Of a DNA stretch of 13,699 nucleotides, positions 1-5,346 are shown piece by piece; the stretch's first letter is position 1, and each line of letters opens with the position of its first letter. The stretch is from an uncultured Prevotella sp. (GTDB lineage: Bacteria > Bacteroidota > Bacteroidia > Bacteroidales > Bacteroidaceae). The position numbers and the translations under genes were made by a program. Location of the stretch: contig CALEKA010000010.1 in the NCBI GenBank assembly GCA_937898715.1, positions 1-13,699 of the forward strand, written 5' to 3'. The notes under the pieces were generated by a model. The model did not search any database and had not been told where the DNA came from. It saw nothing but the letters and a program-made list of their open reading frames with translations.

Positions 1-58
1 GAGTCAGAGCCGCTGAACTCACATTCAGTTGCAGTCTGCTGCACGAAAACGCTCAGTT

Positions 59-664
59 CTATTCAGACAAAAATTGCTTGATATATCGGTAAAGCGTGTT
101 CCTGTCAACTTTACAGAGCTTCGCTATTTTGCGCTTTGATACATTCGCCTTAAGCAATTCTCTTATGAGGGTACTCTTTCCGTGTAACTTGTATTTTTCG
201 GGAGCACTTTTCCGTCCTTTGGGTCTGCCAAGTGTAACTCCCTCAGCCTTCTTGCGAGCCAGAGCCTCCTTGGTTCGCTGACTGATGAGATTACGCTCTA
301 TCTCAGCGGATAATCCAAAGGCAAAGGCGAGCACTTTGCTTTGGATGTCATCGCCAAGACGGTAGTTGTCTTTGATAGTCCAAACGCGGCACTCCTTGGT
401 CATGCAGATGTTCAAGATTTCCATAATCATGAATAAGTTGCGTCCAAGACGAGAAAGTTCTGCACAAATGATGAGATCATCTTTTTGTACTCGCTTCAGA
501 AGTTTGCCAAGTTCTCGCTTGTTGTACGCTTTCGTACCACTGATGGTTTCTTCTATCCATCCATCAATCACAAGTTTGTTACGCTCGCAGAATTTGTTAA
601 TCTCAAAACGTTGGTTCTCTACTGTCTGTTTGTCACTGCTGACTCTAATATAACCGTAAATCAT
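59..664 (-). CDS. Serine recombinase (resolvase/invertase, Hin/Pin type)
   Basis: This is a 201-residue small serine recombinase, about the size of Hin, Gin and Pin. The N-terminal catalytic domain opens with YIRVS, placing the nucleophile at Ser9. The SRLGR active-site block is at 71-75, and the long E-helix begins around SAEIERNLISQRT (119-131). A GRPKG linker (146-150) leads into a C-terminal helix-turn-helix (about 163-197) ending in LYRYI, as in Hin. Such enzymes cut both strands at paired sites and invert or resolve the DNA between them; in Bacteroidales, relatives flip promoters of surface-polysaccharide and outer-membrane genes. The start is ATG and the stop TAG, with a TGA two codons later. 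No clear pair of inverted crossover sites was found in the flanking bases present here, so its target may lie outside the window. It follows the SanA/coiled-coil gene pair on the same strand but about 120 bp beyond the last open frame. Family assignment is firm; the role (invertase versus resolvase) is inferred. Confidence 0.93.
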   Translation of the reverse strand: MIYGYIRVSSDKQTVENQRFEINKFCERNKLVIDGWIEETISGTKAYNKRELGKLLKRVQKDDLIICAELSRLGRNLFMIMEILNICMTKECRVWTIKDNYRLGDDIQSKVLAFAFGLSAEIERNLISQRTKEALARKKAEGVTLGRPKGRKSAPEKYKLHGKSTLIRELLKANVSKRKIAKLCKVDRNTLYRYIKQFLSE

Positions 665-785
665 AATTGTCTATTTGATTTTTCTATTATAATGGAGTTT
701 ACTATTTGCTCTTTTTATTATGAATGAGCAGGCTCTCACTTAATAGAAAGTTTATGGATTGACCGAAATAGACAAATATGCTTCG

Positions 786-980
786 CTAAAATCTTCTCAA
801 CTGCGCATTATCATACGCCAAGAATATCGTCAGGAACACAGAAACGGCAAGAATGCAAGCCATGCAGATAACCAAGAACTTGCGGAAGTGCTCATTCCGA
901 TACATTCTCTTTATCCAATACCAAGGATATGTCATGAATATGAAGCGTGGCAAGTCTTTCATAGTCTGTGGTATGGATGG
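786..980 (-). pseudogene. In-frame membrane-anchor extension of the 981-1361 ORF, beyond an amber codon
   Basis: After the TAG at 983-981 the same minus-strand frame stays open for 64 codons, to a TAG at 788-786. The translation looks like real protein: a basic aromatic stretch (PWYWIKRMYRNEHFRKF) followed by about 24 hydrophobic residues (LVICMACILAVSVFLTIFLA), a textbook transmembrane helix with positive-inside flank, then a short polar tail. An internal ATG at 962-960 would give a 58-residue single-pass membrane protein. I read the 981-1361 ORF plus this segment as one original gene for a cytosolic coiled coil plus membrane anchor, now split by a single nonsense change. The alternatives are a separate tiny gene starting at 962, or amber read-through. 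The protein is not recognised. Confidence 0.5.
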
Positions 981-1361
981 CTATTCTATAGTCTTGGATT
1001 TCTTCGCTTGCATAAACTTCATCAATGCTGCATATCGCTTTTCCGTCAGTTGGATATTGCGATTAAGAGTCTCTGCATTTTTATTGCAGTTAGCGGTGAC
1101 AGTGTTATACATATTGGCAAGTTCCGTGAAAACTGAGACGAGCTTGTCCACATACTTCTCGTCATCATAAAGGCGAGACTGCAAGGCGGTGCTGATGGTA
1201 TCAGATACACTGAACTTTGGCTTATTTGTTTCTACAATACGGCTTGTATGGGATGCTTGCATTGTTCCGCAAACAAGAGCAATGCTCGTATAGTTTGGAG
1301 TATAGATTATGAGATTTCCTTTCTCTTCACGAGTGGTGTAGTGTCTGGCTACATCAGACAC
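981..1361 (-). CDS. Hypothetical coiled-coil-like protein, possibly amber-truncated
   Basis: A 126-residue ORF of unknown function. The start shown is GTG, only three bases after the TAA of the SanA-like gene and in the same frame, so the two are probably co-transcribed. An internal ATG at 1262-1260 is an alternative start and would drop the first 33 residues. The C-terminal two thirds are polar, lack prolines, and read as a long helix (roughly residues 50-120: SVSDTISTALQSRL through NIQLTEKRYAALMKFM), consistent with a coiled coil. The TAG stop is followed in frame by 64 sense codons encoding a clear transmembrane helix, so the ORF may be the N-terminal part of a broken membrane protein. Proteins with this layout often accompany recombinases and mobilisation genes in Bacteroidales, but no homology is claimed. 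Confidence 0.5.
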   Translation of the reverse strand: MSDVARHYTTREEKGNLIIYTPNYTSIALVCGTMQASHTSRIVETNKPKFSVSDTISTALQSRLYDDEKYVDKLVSVFTELANMYNTVTANCNKNAETLNRNIQLTEKRYAALMKFMQAKKSKTIE

Positions 1362-1364
1362 AGG

Positions 1365-2018
1365 TTAGATATCAGTTTCATCCATTGAACGAGAATCTTT
1401 ACCTGTGAATATATCTATAAAGACTTTTACACGGGCAAAGTATTCTCTTATGTAGGTCATAAATGCCATGTTAGATGTAGCATCTGCAGCATTGAAGCCT
1501 ATAAGGCCATGTACGTCAAGCCCTAAATGCTCTGCAAGATAGATGGCACGCTCGTTGTGGAACTTCTGCGATATAACAACATAGCTATGTGCGCCATAAA
1601 CGTTTGTAGCTCGAACGACAGCATCGAGCGTCCTAAGGCCTTTTCCATCTAATATGAAAGCATTATTTGGTATGCCTCTGGCTACTAGACTGTCTTTCAT
1701 ACACTCAACCTCATTTACTCCATCAAGGCTATTATCGTCACCGCTTATTAGTATTGACTTGATCTTTCCAGCTTTATACAAAGACTCTGCTGCATCAATC
1801 CTGTTCTTGAAAAACTGATTCGTTTTTCTACCAATGCGAGTTTGTGGAGTTGTTCCTAAGAGCAGACCGACTTCATATTGCTGAATAGAATCGATATCTG
1901 TATACAAACGTCCTTCAGAATTGCTACATACAAGATAATTGCATAATAGCATAATCAGCATGATAGTGAGAAGGCTACCAATGACCAGATACGACAAATA
2001 TTTGATATTCCTCTTCAT
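1365..2018 (-). CDS. SanA/YdcF-like (DUF218) envelope protein
   Basis: A 217-residue DUF218 protein of the SanA branch. An N-terminal transmembrane helix (about 7-30) anchors it, with the domain outside. Visible family features include the first beta strand and turn VGLLLGT, the segment KSILISGDD followed by NEVECMKDSLVARGIP, and SQKFHNERAIYLAEHLGL near the second half of the fold. In E. coli, SanA supports the envelope permeability barrier (its loss sensitises cells to vancomycin at high temperature); the chemistry of the family is unsettled. I start at ATG 2018 rather than the in-frame TTG at 2039 because that TTG lies inside a TAnnTTTG promoter box (2037-2044). The C-terminal end is natural in length, so the in-frame TAA before the next ORF is probably a true stop. 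It is the first gene of a likely two-gene unit with 981-1361. Confidence 0.85.
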   Translation of the reverse strand: MKRNIKYLSYLVIGSLLTIMLIMLLCNYLVCSNSEGRLYTDIDSIQQYEVGLLLGTTPQTRIGRKTNQFFKNRIDAAESLYKAGKIKSILISGDDNSLDGVNEVECMKDSLVARGIPNNAFILDGKGLRTLDAVVRATNVYGAHSYVVISQKFHNERAIYLAEHLGLDVHGLIGFNAADATSNMAFMTYIREYFARVKVFIDIFTGKDSRSMDETDI

Positions 2019-2036
2019 ATCAATTAACACAATGCA

Positions 2037-2044
2037 CAAAATTA
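2037..2044 (-). promoter_or_regulatory. TAnnTTTG -7 box for the SanA-like gene
   Basis: On the minus strand the bases read TAATTTTG, matching the Bacteroidota -7 consensus TAnnTTTG. The box ends 18 bases before ATG 2018, leaving a short leader. No TTTG -33 element is evident. A small dyad, AGTAG-N3-CTACT at 2055-2067, sits where the -33 region would be and could be an operator. A perfect 10-bp palindrome, GTGTATACAC (2112-2121), lies further upstream. Confidence 0.55.
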
Positions 2045-2154
2045 TGTATTATTCAGTAGACACTACTTAGAGTTTTCCGTTACTCAAATATCCAAGCTAC
2101 GATCAGATAAAGTGTATACACAATAGAAGTTAGACAGGCTATACCATATGTACC

Positions 2155-2511
2155 TCAAACAACCCAATAATAAAGCCATACCCCCTTACTTTGTTGATCC
2201 ACAAATTCGCCTGCTTCTTTGAGCATTTTATACTTCTCTGAACCAACTTTAATACCATCATGACGTTCTAAGAAATCATTAAAATTAACGTAATCAAAAG
2301 GTATACCCTTGTTTTCGCTACGTCTTTTCAACGCTCTGTAGAAATCATACCTTTGGGCGCATAAAAGGAATCGCTGTAAGTTATGGTAGCAAGGCAAGCT
2401 ACATAGAAGCCTATTTTGATGATTGCCACCGTTATCAATAAAGCCAAAAGAATACCCAAGTTTTTTGAATTGTAGACGTATAGTTACTAAAAAAGGTGTA
2501 TTGCTAATCAT
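2155..2511 (-). CDS. Hypothetical protein, unrecognised
   Basis: A 118-residue ORF from ATG 2511; an in-frame TTG at 2523 would add four residues. I do not recognise it. The N-terminal half is basic and rich in Cys, Leu and His (segments such as NRLLCSLPCYHNLQRF). The C-terminal half is charged and looks globular (KGIPFDYVNFNDFLERHD, then KYKMLKEAGEFVDQQ) and ends in the aromatic GVWLYYWVV. There is no signal peptide or transmembrane helix. It is AT-rich, lies between dnaK and the SanA-like gene on the same strand, and has no visible TAnnTTTG box. It could be a small accessory gene, or a decayed fragment of something longer. Confidence 0.45.
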   Translation of the reverse strand: MISNTPFLVTIRLQFKKLGYSFGFIDNGGNHQNRLLCSLPCYHNLQRFLLCAQRYDFYRALKRRSENKGIPFDYVNFNDFLERHDGIKVGSEKYKMLKEAGEFVDQQSKGVWLYYWVV

Positions 2512-2578
2512 AATAAAAAGCAATGCACCTTTAATTTATTGGACTAATTCTTCTGAATCAGAATTTCAATATCTATAC

Positions 2579-4504
2579 TTACTTAACCTCCTCGAAGTCA
2601 GCGTCTTGGATGTCGTCGTTGCCCTTGTTGTCAGATGATGAGGCACCTTGCTGAGCACCTGCACCGGGCTGCTGAGCACCTGCACCAGGCTGAGCACCTG
2701 CTTGACTATACATGTCGGCACTGGCGGCTTGGAAGGCGGCGTTGAGCTCGGCCTTGGCAGCGTCGATGGCAGCAATGTCTTGCGACTTGTGAGCTTCCTT
2801 CAACTTGTTGAGGGCTGCTTCGATAGGAGCTTTCTTGTCAGCAGGGATCTTGTCGCCAAGTTCCTTGAGCTGATTCTCGGTCTGGAAGATCATTGAGTCG
2901 GCCTCGTTGATCTTGTCTACGCGTTCACGCTCCTTCTTATCAGCCTCAGCGTTGGCCTGCGCCTCAGCCTTCATGCGATTGATTTCGTCTTCGGTCAAGC
3001 CGCTTGAAGCTTCGATACGGATGGCTTGTTCCTTACCAGTGGCCTTATCCTTAGCAGAAACCTTGAGGATACCGTTGGCATCGATATCGAAGGTTACCTC
3101 GATCTGAGGAACACCACGACGGGCGGGAGCAATGCCGGCGAGGTTGAAACGACCGATGCTCTTGTTGTCGCGAGCGAACTGACGTTCACCCTGAAGCACG
3201 TGGATGGTCACTTCGGGCTGGTTGTCCTCAGCAGTTGAGAATACCTGGCTCTTCTTGCAAGGAATAGTAGAGTTAGCATCGATAAGCTTTGTCATTACGC
3301 CGCCGAGAGTCTCGATACCGAGTGACAGAGGAGTAACGTCGAGCAATACGATGTCGCCCACACCGCTTTCCTTGTTCAAGATAGCACCCTGAATGGCAGC
3401 ACCTACGGCTACTACTTCGTCGGGGTTAACGCCCTTTGAGGGAGCTTTGCCGAAGAACTTCTCTACGAGTTGCTGTACGGCGGGGATACGAGTTGAACCA
3501 CCTACGAGGATCACTTCGTCAATGTCGGCAGTGGTCAATCCTGCACCCTTCAGAGCGGCTTCGCAAGGAGCCTTACAAGCCTCGATGAGGTTGTGAGCAA
3601 GAGCTTCGAACTTAGCACGAGTGAGGGTCTTTACCAAGTGTTTGGGCACACCGCCTACAGGCATGATGTAAGGCAAGTTGATCTCTGTAGTAGTAGAGCT
3701 TGAAAGTTCAATCTTAGCCTTCTCTGCAGCTTCCTTTAAGCGCTGCATAGCCATAGGATCGGTGGTGAGGTCGGCGCCTTCGTCGTTTTTGAATTCTTGT
3801 ACCAACCAGTCGATGATCACGTGGTCGAAGTCATCACCACCCAGGTGAGTATCACCATTGGTAGAAAGTACTTCAAACACACCGCCACCAAACTCAAGGA
3901 TAGAGATATCGAATGTACCACCACCGAGGTCGAACACGGCAATCTTCATATCCTTATTGGCCTTGTCGATACCATAAGCGAGGGCGGCAGCAGTAGGTTC
4001 GTTGACGATACGCTTTACGTCCAAGCCGGCAATCTGACCTGCCTCCTTAGTAGCCTGACGCTGTGAGTCAGAGAAGTAAGCAGGCACGGTAATTACGGCT
4101 TCAGTTACTTCCTGTCCGAGGTAGTCTTCAGCAGTCTTCTTCATCTTCTGAAGAATCATGGCTGAAATCTCCTGCGGAGTATATTGACGACCGTCCACTT
4201 CGACGCGAGCGGTGTTGTTCTCGCCGCGTACCACCTTGTAAGGCATACGTGCGATTTCTTTCTGAACCTGATCGTAGTTTTCGCCCATGAAACGCTTGAT
4301 AGAGTAGATGGTGCGAAGGGGGTTGGTTACGGCCTGACGCTTGGCAGGATCGCCCACCTTGCGTTCGCCGCCTTCAACGAATGCTACCACTGAAGGAGTG
4401 GTGCGTTTGCCTTCGCTGTTGGCAATAACGGTAGGTTCGTTACCTTCGAATACGGATACACAGCTGTTAGTTGTACCCAAGTCAATACCAATAATCTTTC
4501 CCAT
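2579..4504 (-). CDS. dnaK: Chaperone protein DnaK (Hsp70)
   Basis: A full-length 641-residue DnaK (E. coli: 638). It is the ATP-driven cytosolic chaperone that works with DnaJ and GrpE. The nucleotide-binding domain begins with IGIDLGTTNSCV (phosphate-1 loop, 5-16). It includes AVFDLGGGTFD (phosphate-2, 189-199) and the adenosine motif VILVGGSTRIPAV. The interdomain linker VLLDVTPLSLG starts near 386. The substrate-binding beta domain and helical lid follow. The tail is an Ala/Gly/Gln-rich spacer (about 607-626) with a small DNA-level repeat, ending in DADFEEVK, the EEV-type end that is usual for the family. Neither grpE nor dnaJ is adjacent on the side visible here. The promoter appears to be sigma-54 type (see 4577-4592), and the gene is preceded by about 840 bp of structured non-coding DNA. 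The neighbouring receptor gene ends upstream behind a hairpin, so dnaK is probably transcribed on its own. Confidence 0.99.
   Translation of the reverse strand: MGKIIGIDLGTTNSCVSVFEGNEPTVIANSEGKRTTPSVVAFVEGGERKVGDPAKRQAVTNPLRTIYSIKRFMGENYDQVQKEIARMPYKVVRGENNTARVEVDGRQYTPQEISAMILQKMKKTAEDYLGQEVTEAVITVPAYFSDSQRQATKEAGQIAGLDVKRIVNEPTAAALAYGIDKANKDMKIAVFDLGGGTFDISILEFGGGVFEVLSTNGDTHLGGDDFDHVIIDWLVQEFKNDEGADLTTDPMAMQRLKEAAEKAKIELSSSTTTEINLPYIMPVGGVPKHLVKTLTRAKFEALAHNLIEACKAPCEAALKGAGLTTADIDEVILVGGSTRIPAVQQLVEKFFGKAPSKGVNPDEVVAVGAAIQGAILNKESGVGDIVLLDVTPLSLGIETLGGVMTKLIDANSTIPCKKSQVFSTAEDNQPEVTIHVLQGERQFARDNKSIGRFNLAGIAPARRGVPQIEVTFDIDANGILKVSAKDKATGKEQAIRIEASSGLTEDEINRMKAEAQANAEADKKERERVDKINEADSMIFQTENQLKELGDKIPADKKAPIEAALNKLKEAHKSQDIAAIDAAKAELNAAFQAASADMYSQAGAQPGAGAQQPGAGAQQGASSSDNKGNDDIQDADFEEVK
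2650..2701. repeat. Imperfect tandem repeat in the dnaK tail
   Basis: The unit gctgagcacctgcaccggg occurs twice (2650-2668 and 2671-2689, one base different), followed by a partial third copy to 2701. It encodes the AGAQPGAGAQQPGAGAQQ spacer before the conserved acidic C-terminus. This linker is disordered and length-variable in the family, so copy number may differ between strains without loss of function. Confidence 0.7.
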
Positions 4505-4576
4505 GATTGTATGTTGTTTTATTTGTTATTATTCAAGTTAATTGTCTGTACGGCTTTCGCTGTACGCCCTACATAA

Positions 4577-4592
4577 TGCAAGGGGCGTGCCA
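4577..4592 (-). promoter_or_regulatory. Sigma-54 (-24/-12) promoter for dnaK
   Basis: The minus strand reads TGGCACGCCCCTTGCA (4592 to 4577), an exact match to the RpoN consensus TGGCACG-N4-TTGCA, preceded by T as in the extended consensus. The invariant GG (4591-4590) and GC (4579-4578) are separated by ten bases, as required. The predicted transcription start is near 4566, giving a leader of about 60 bases before the dnaK ATG. No TAnnTTTG box was found for dnaK, unlike four other genes here. Sigma-54 promoters need an ATP-driven enhancer-binding protein, and candidate dyads lie upstream. The match is direct; use of the promoter is inferred. Confidence 0.7.
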
Positions 4593-4623
4593 AAAGTTTT
4601 GTCTTTTCTCTATTTTTTTGTAC

Positions 4624-4637
4624 TGACATTCGTGTCA
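4624..4637. promoter_or_regulatory. Proximal TGACA-N4-TGTCA dyad upstream of dnaK
   Basis: TGACA-TTCG-TGTCA is a perfect 5-bp-arm dyad, about 40 bases upstream of the -24 GG of the sigma-54 promoter. It shares its half-sites with the dyad at 4709-4730, though with different spacing. It may be an activator or repressor site. Confidence 0.35.
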
Positions 4638-4708
4638 TGCATACGTACCATCTGAGTATCAACACATTACGACTTAAATAAATTATCATTTCTTGTTATC
4701 TATGCTAC

Positions 4709-4730
4709 ATATGACAGGACAATGTCATAT
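4709..4730. promoter_or_regulatory. Distal dyad ATATGACA-N6-TGTCATAT upstream of dnaK
   Basis: Two perfect 8-bp arms (ATATGACA and TGTCATAT) are separated by GGACAA. The centre is about 130 bases upstream of the -24 element and about 150 from the predicted start, within the usual range for enhancer-binding-protein sites at sigma-54 promoters. The binding protein is unknown. Confidence 0.45.
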
Positions 4731-4863
4731 CTATGCCCTCATTTTGCAGAAGCTGAAGACGCTTCTCGCGCGCACGCATTACAGGGATTTTTTGCCTCTA
4801 CAGATGTCTTTCCTACACTTTTGAGCGAGTTGCGTCTGGTTATCAGCATTTTTTCAACACTAT

Positions 4864-4896
4864 CTGCCTACACTTTACTTACACTCACCCTTCACT
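4864..4896 (+). repeat. Three 11-bp direct repeats (left array)
   Basis: Three head-to-tail 11-mers occur without gaps: CTGCCTACACT (4864), TTACTTACACT (4875) and CACCCTTCACT (4886). They share a C-Y-T-W-CACT core. A lone copy, TTTCCTACACT, sits 55 bases (five periods) upstream at 4809-4819. An 11-bp period places each copy on the same face of the helix, as in OmpR/PhoB-type regulator sites. The same motif recurs inverted at 5061-5093. Confidence 0.55.
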
Positions 4897-5000
4897 CCCC
4901 TACCCTCCTGCTGACAAAAATTATCCCCCCTAAGAGTATTTACTGTTGCGTGGACTAATTTTTTCTCTTAGGGGGACTAATTTTATCTGGTAGGAGGGGA
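4896..5000. repeat. Imperfect inverted repeat with C-rich and G-rich arms
   Basis: The left arm (4896-4936) runs from a TCCCCT stretch to CCCCCTAAGAG. The right arm (4965-5000) runs from CTCTTAGGGGG to GGTAGGAGGGGA. The innermost 11 bp (CCCCCTAAGAG against CTCTTAGGGGG) pair perfectly. The outer portions pair with small gaps and include an A/T-rich block (CAAAAATTAT against ACTAATTTTAT). The loop is 28 bases (4937-4964). No open frame of substance spans it. It could be a structured RNA, a protein-binding dyad or a decayed mobile inverted-repeat element. Confidence 0.5.
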
Positions 5001-5060
5001 AATATGAGAACGAATAAGCCTTTTGACCCTAAGCATAGGGTATGGATGGGAAAAAAGTGG

Positions 5061-5093
5061 AGTGTAGGCAAAATGCAGGCAGAGTGTAGGCAA
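5061..5093 (-). repeat. Three 11-bp direct repeats (right array, inverted to the left one)
   Basis: Plus-strand copies are AGTGTAGGCAA (5061), AATGCAGGCAG (5072) and AGTGTAGGCAA (5083), a perfect 11-base period. Their reverse complement, TTGCCTACACT, matches the first copy of the left array at ten of eleven bases. Another inverted match, AGTGTAAGTAAA at 5159-5170, is the exact complement of 4874-4885. The two arrays therefore face each other across the central inverted repeat. Confidence 0.55.
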
Positions 5094-5290
5094 TAGCTGT
5101 CCCCCCTACATTTCATAACACGATGAGCTTCAACACATTAGACTATATTAGTGCAAGCAGTGTAAGTAAAACGAGAGAAAAACGAATGATGCGCGCACGC
5201 GCGAGGAGCAAACTGTCAGCATCAAGCCGTTAGGATATACTCCGACACAAGAGGTAAGGTTTTCCCCTAACCCTACACAATAAGACGCCA

Positions 5291-5342
5291 TTGGCGGAAT
5301 TCTCGGTTAGCGGGTAAACAAGTTAACCGAGGATTCCGCCAA
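5291..5342 (-). terminator. Long hairpin after the TonB receptor gene
   Basis: Two 19-base arms (5291-5309 and 5324-5342) pair with a single mismatch around a 14-base loop. The hairpin begins four bases beyond the receptor stop codon. It is strong and well placed for a transcription terminator or mRNA 3'-end stabiliser, but in the minus direction it lacks a real U-run, so it is not a canonical intrinsic terminator. It would insulate dnaK from the receptor gene. Confidence 0.6.
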
Positions 5343-5346
5343 CGTG

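Larger units (their letters stand above)
4505..5346. other. Long non-coding region upstream of dnaK
   Basis: About 840 bases without a credible gene. The 78-codon plus-strand frame at 4722-4958 is Leu/Ser/Thr-rich and runs through the repeats, so I do not call it. Contents in order from dnaK are the sigma-54 promoter, two TGACA/TGTCA dyads, a CG-rich block (TCTCGCGCGCACGCATT, 4764-4780) and the left 11-bp array. Next come the C-rich/G-rich inverted repeat, the right 11-bp array, and a second CG-rich block (5189-5208) that is roughly the inverse of the first. The receptor 3' hairpin closes the region. No CIRCE (HrcA) dyad and no tRNA were seen. Confidence 0.7.

Noticed and set aside
759..1136. 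125-codon plus-strand ORF
   Set aside because: It is antisense to the coiled-coil ORF and its membrane-anchor extension, which read as more natural protein.
1277..1287. Palindrome GAGCAATGCTC in the coiled-coil ORF as a recombinase site
   Set aside because: It is short, inside coding sequence, and has no convincing partner. The similar GAGC/GCTC near 727-737 has only 4-bp arms.
2023..2039. TTG at 2039 as start of the SanA-like gene
   Set aside because: The codon lies within the TAnnTTTG promoter box, and ATG 2018 gives a normal leader and signal-anchor.
2546..2565. Hairpin just after dnaK (AATTC/GAATT with inner TTCTGAATCAGAA) as a terminator
   Set aside because: The stem is short and AT-rich, with no U-run in the dnaK direction. 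Too weak to call.
4505..4760. CIRCE (HrcA) operator upstream of dnaK
   Set aside because: No TTAGCACTC-N9-GAGTGCTAA-like dyad is present. The dyads found have different arms and spacing.
4722..4958. 78-codon plus-strand ORF in the dnaK upstream region
   Set aside because: Its composition is dominated by Leu, Ser and Thr from the pyrimidine-rich repeats, it has no promoter box, and it runs through the inverted repeat.
5028..5043. Small dyad ACCCTA-N4-TAGGGT as an operator
   Set aside because: With 6-bp arms it is within chance expectation in this repeat-rich stretch, and no second copy was seen.
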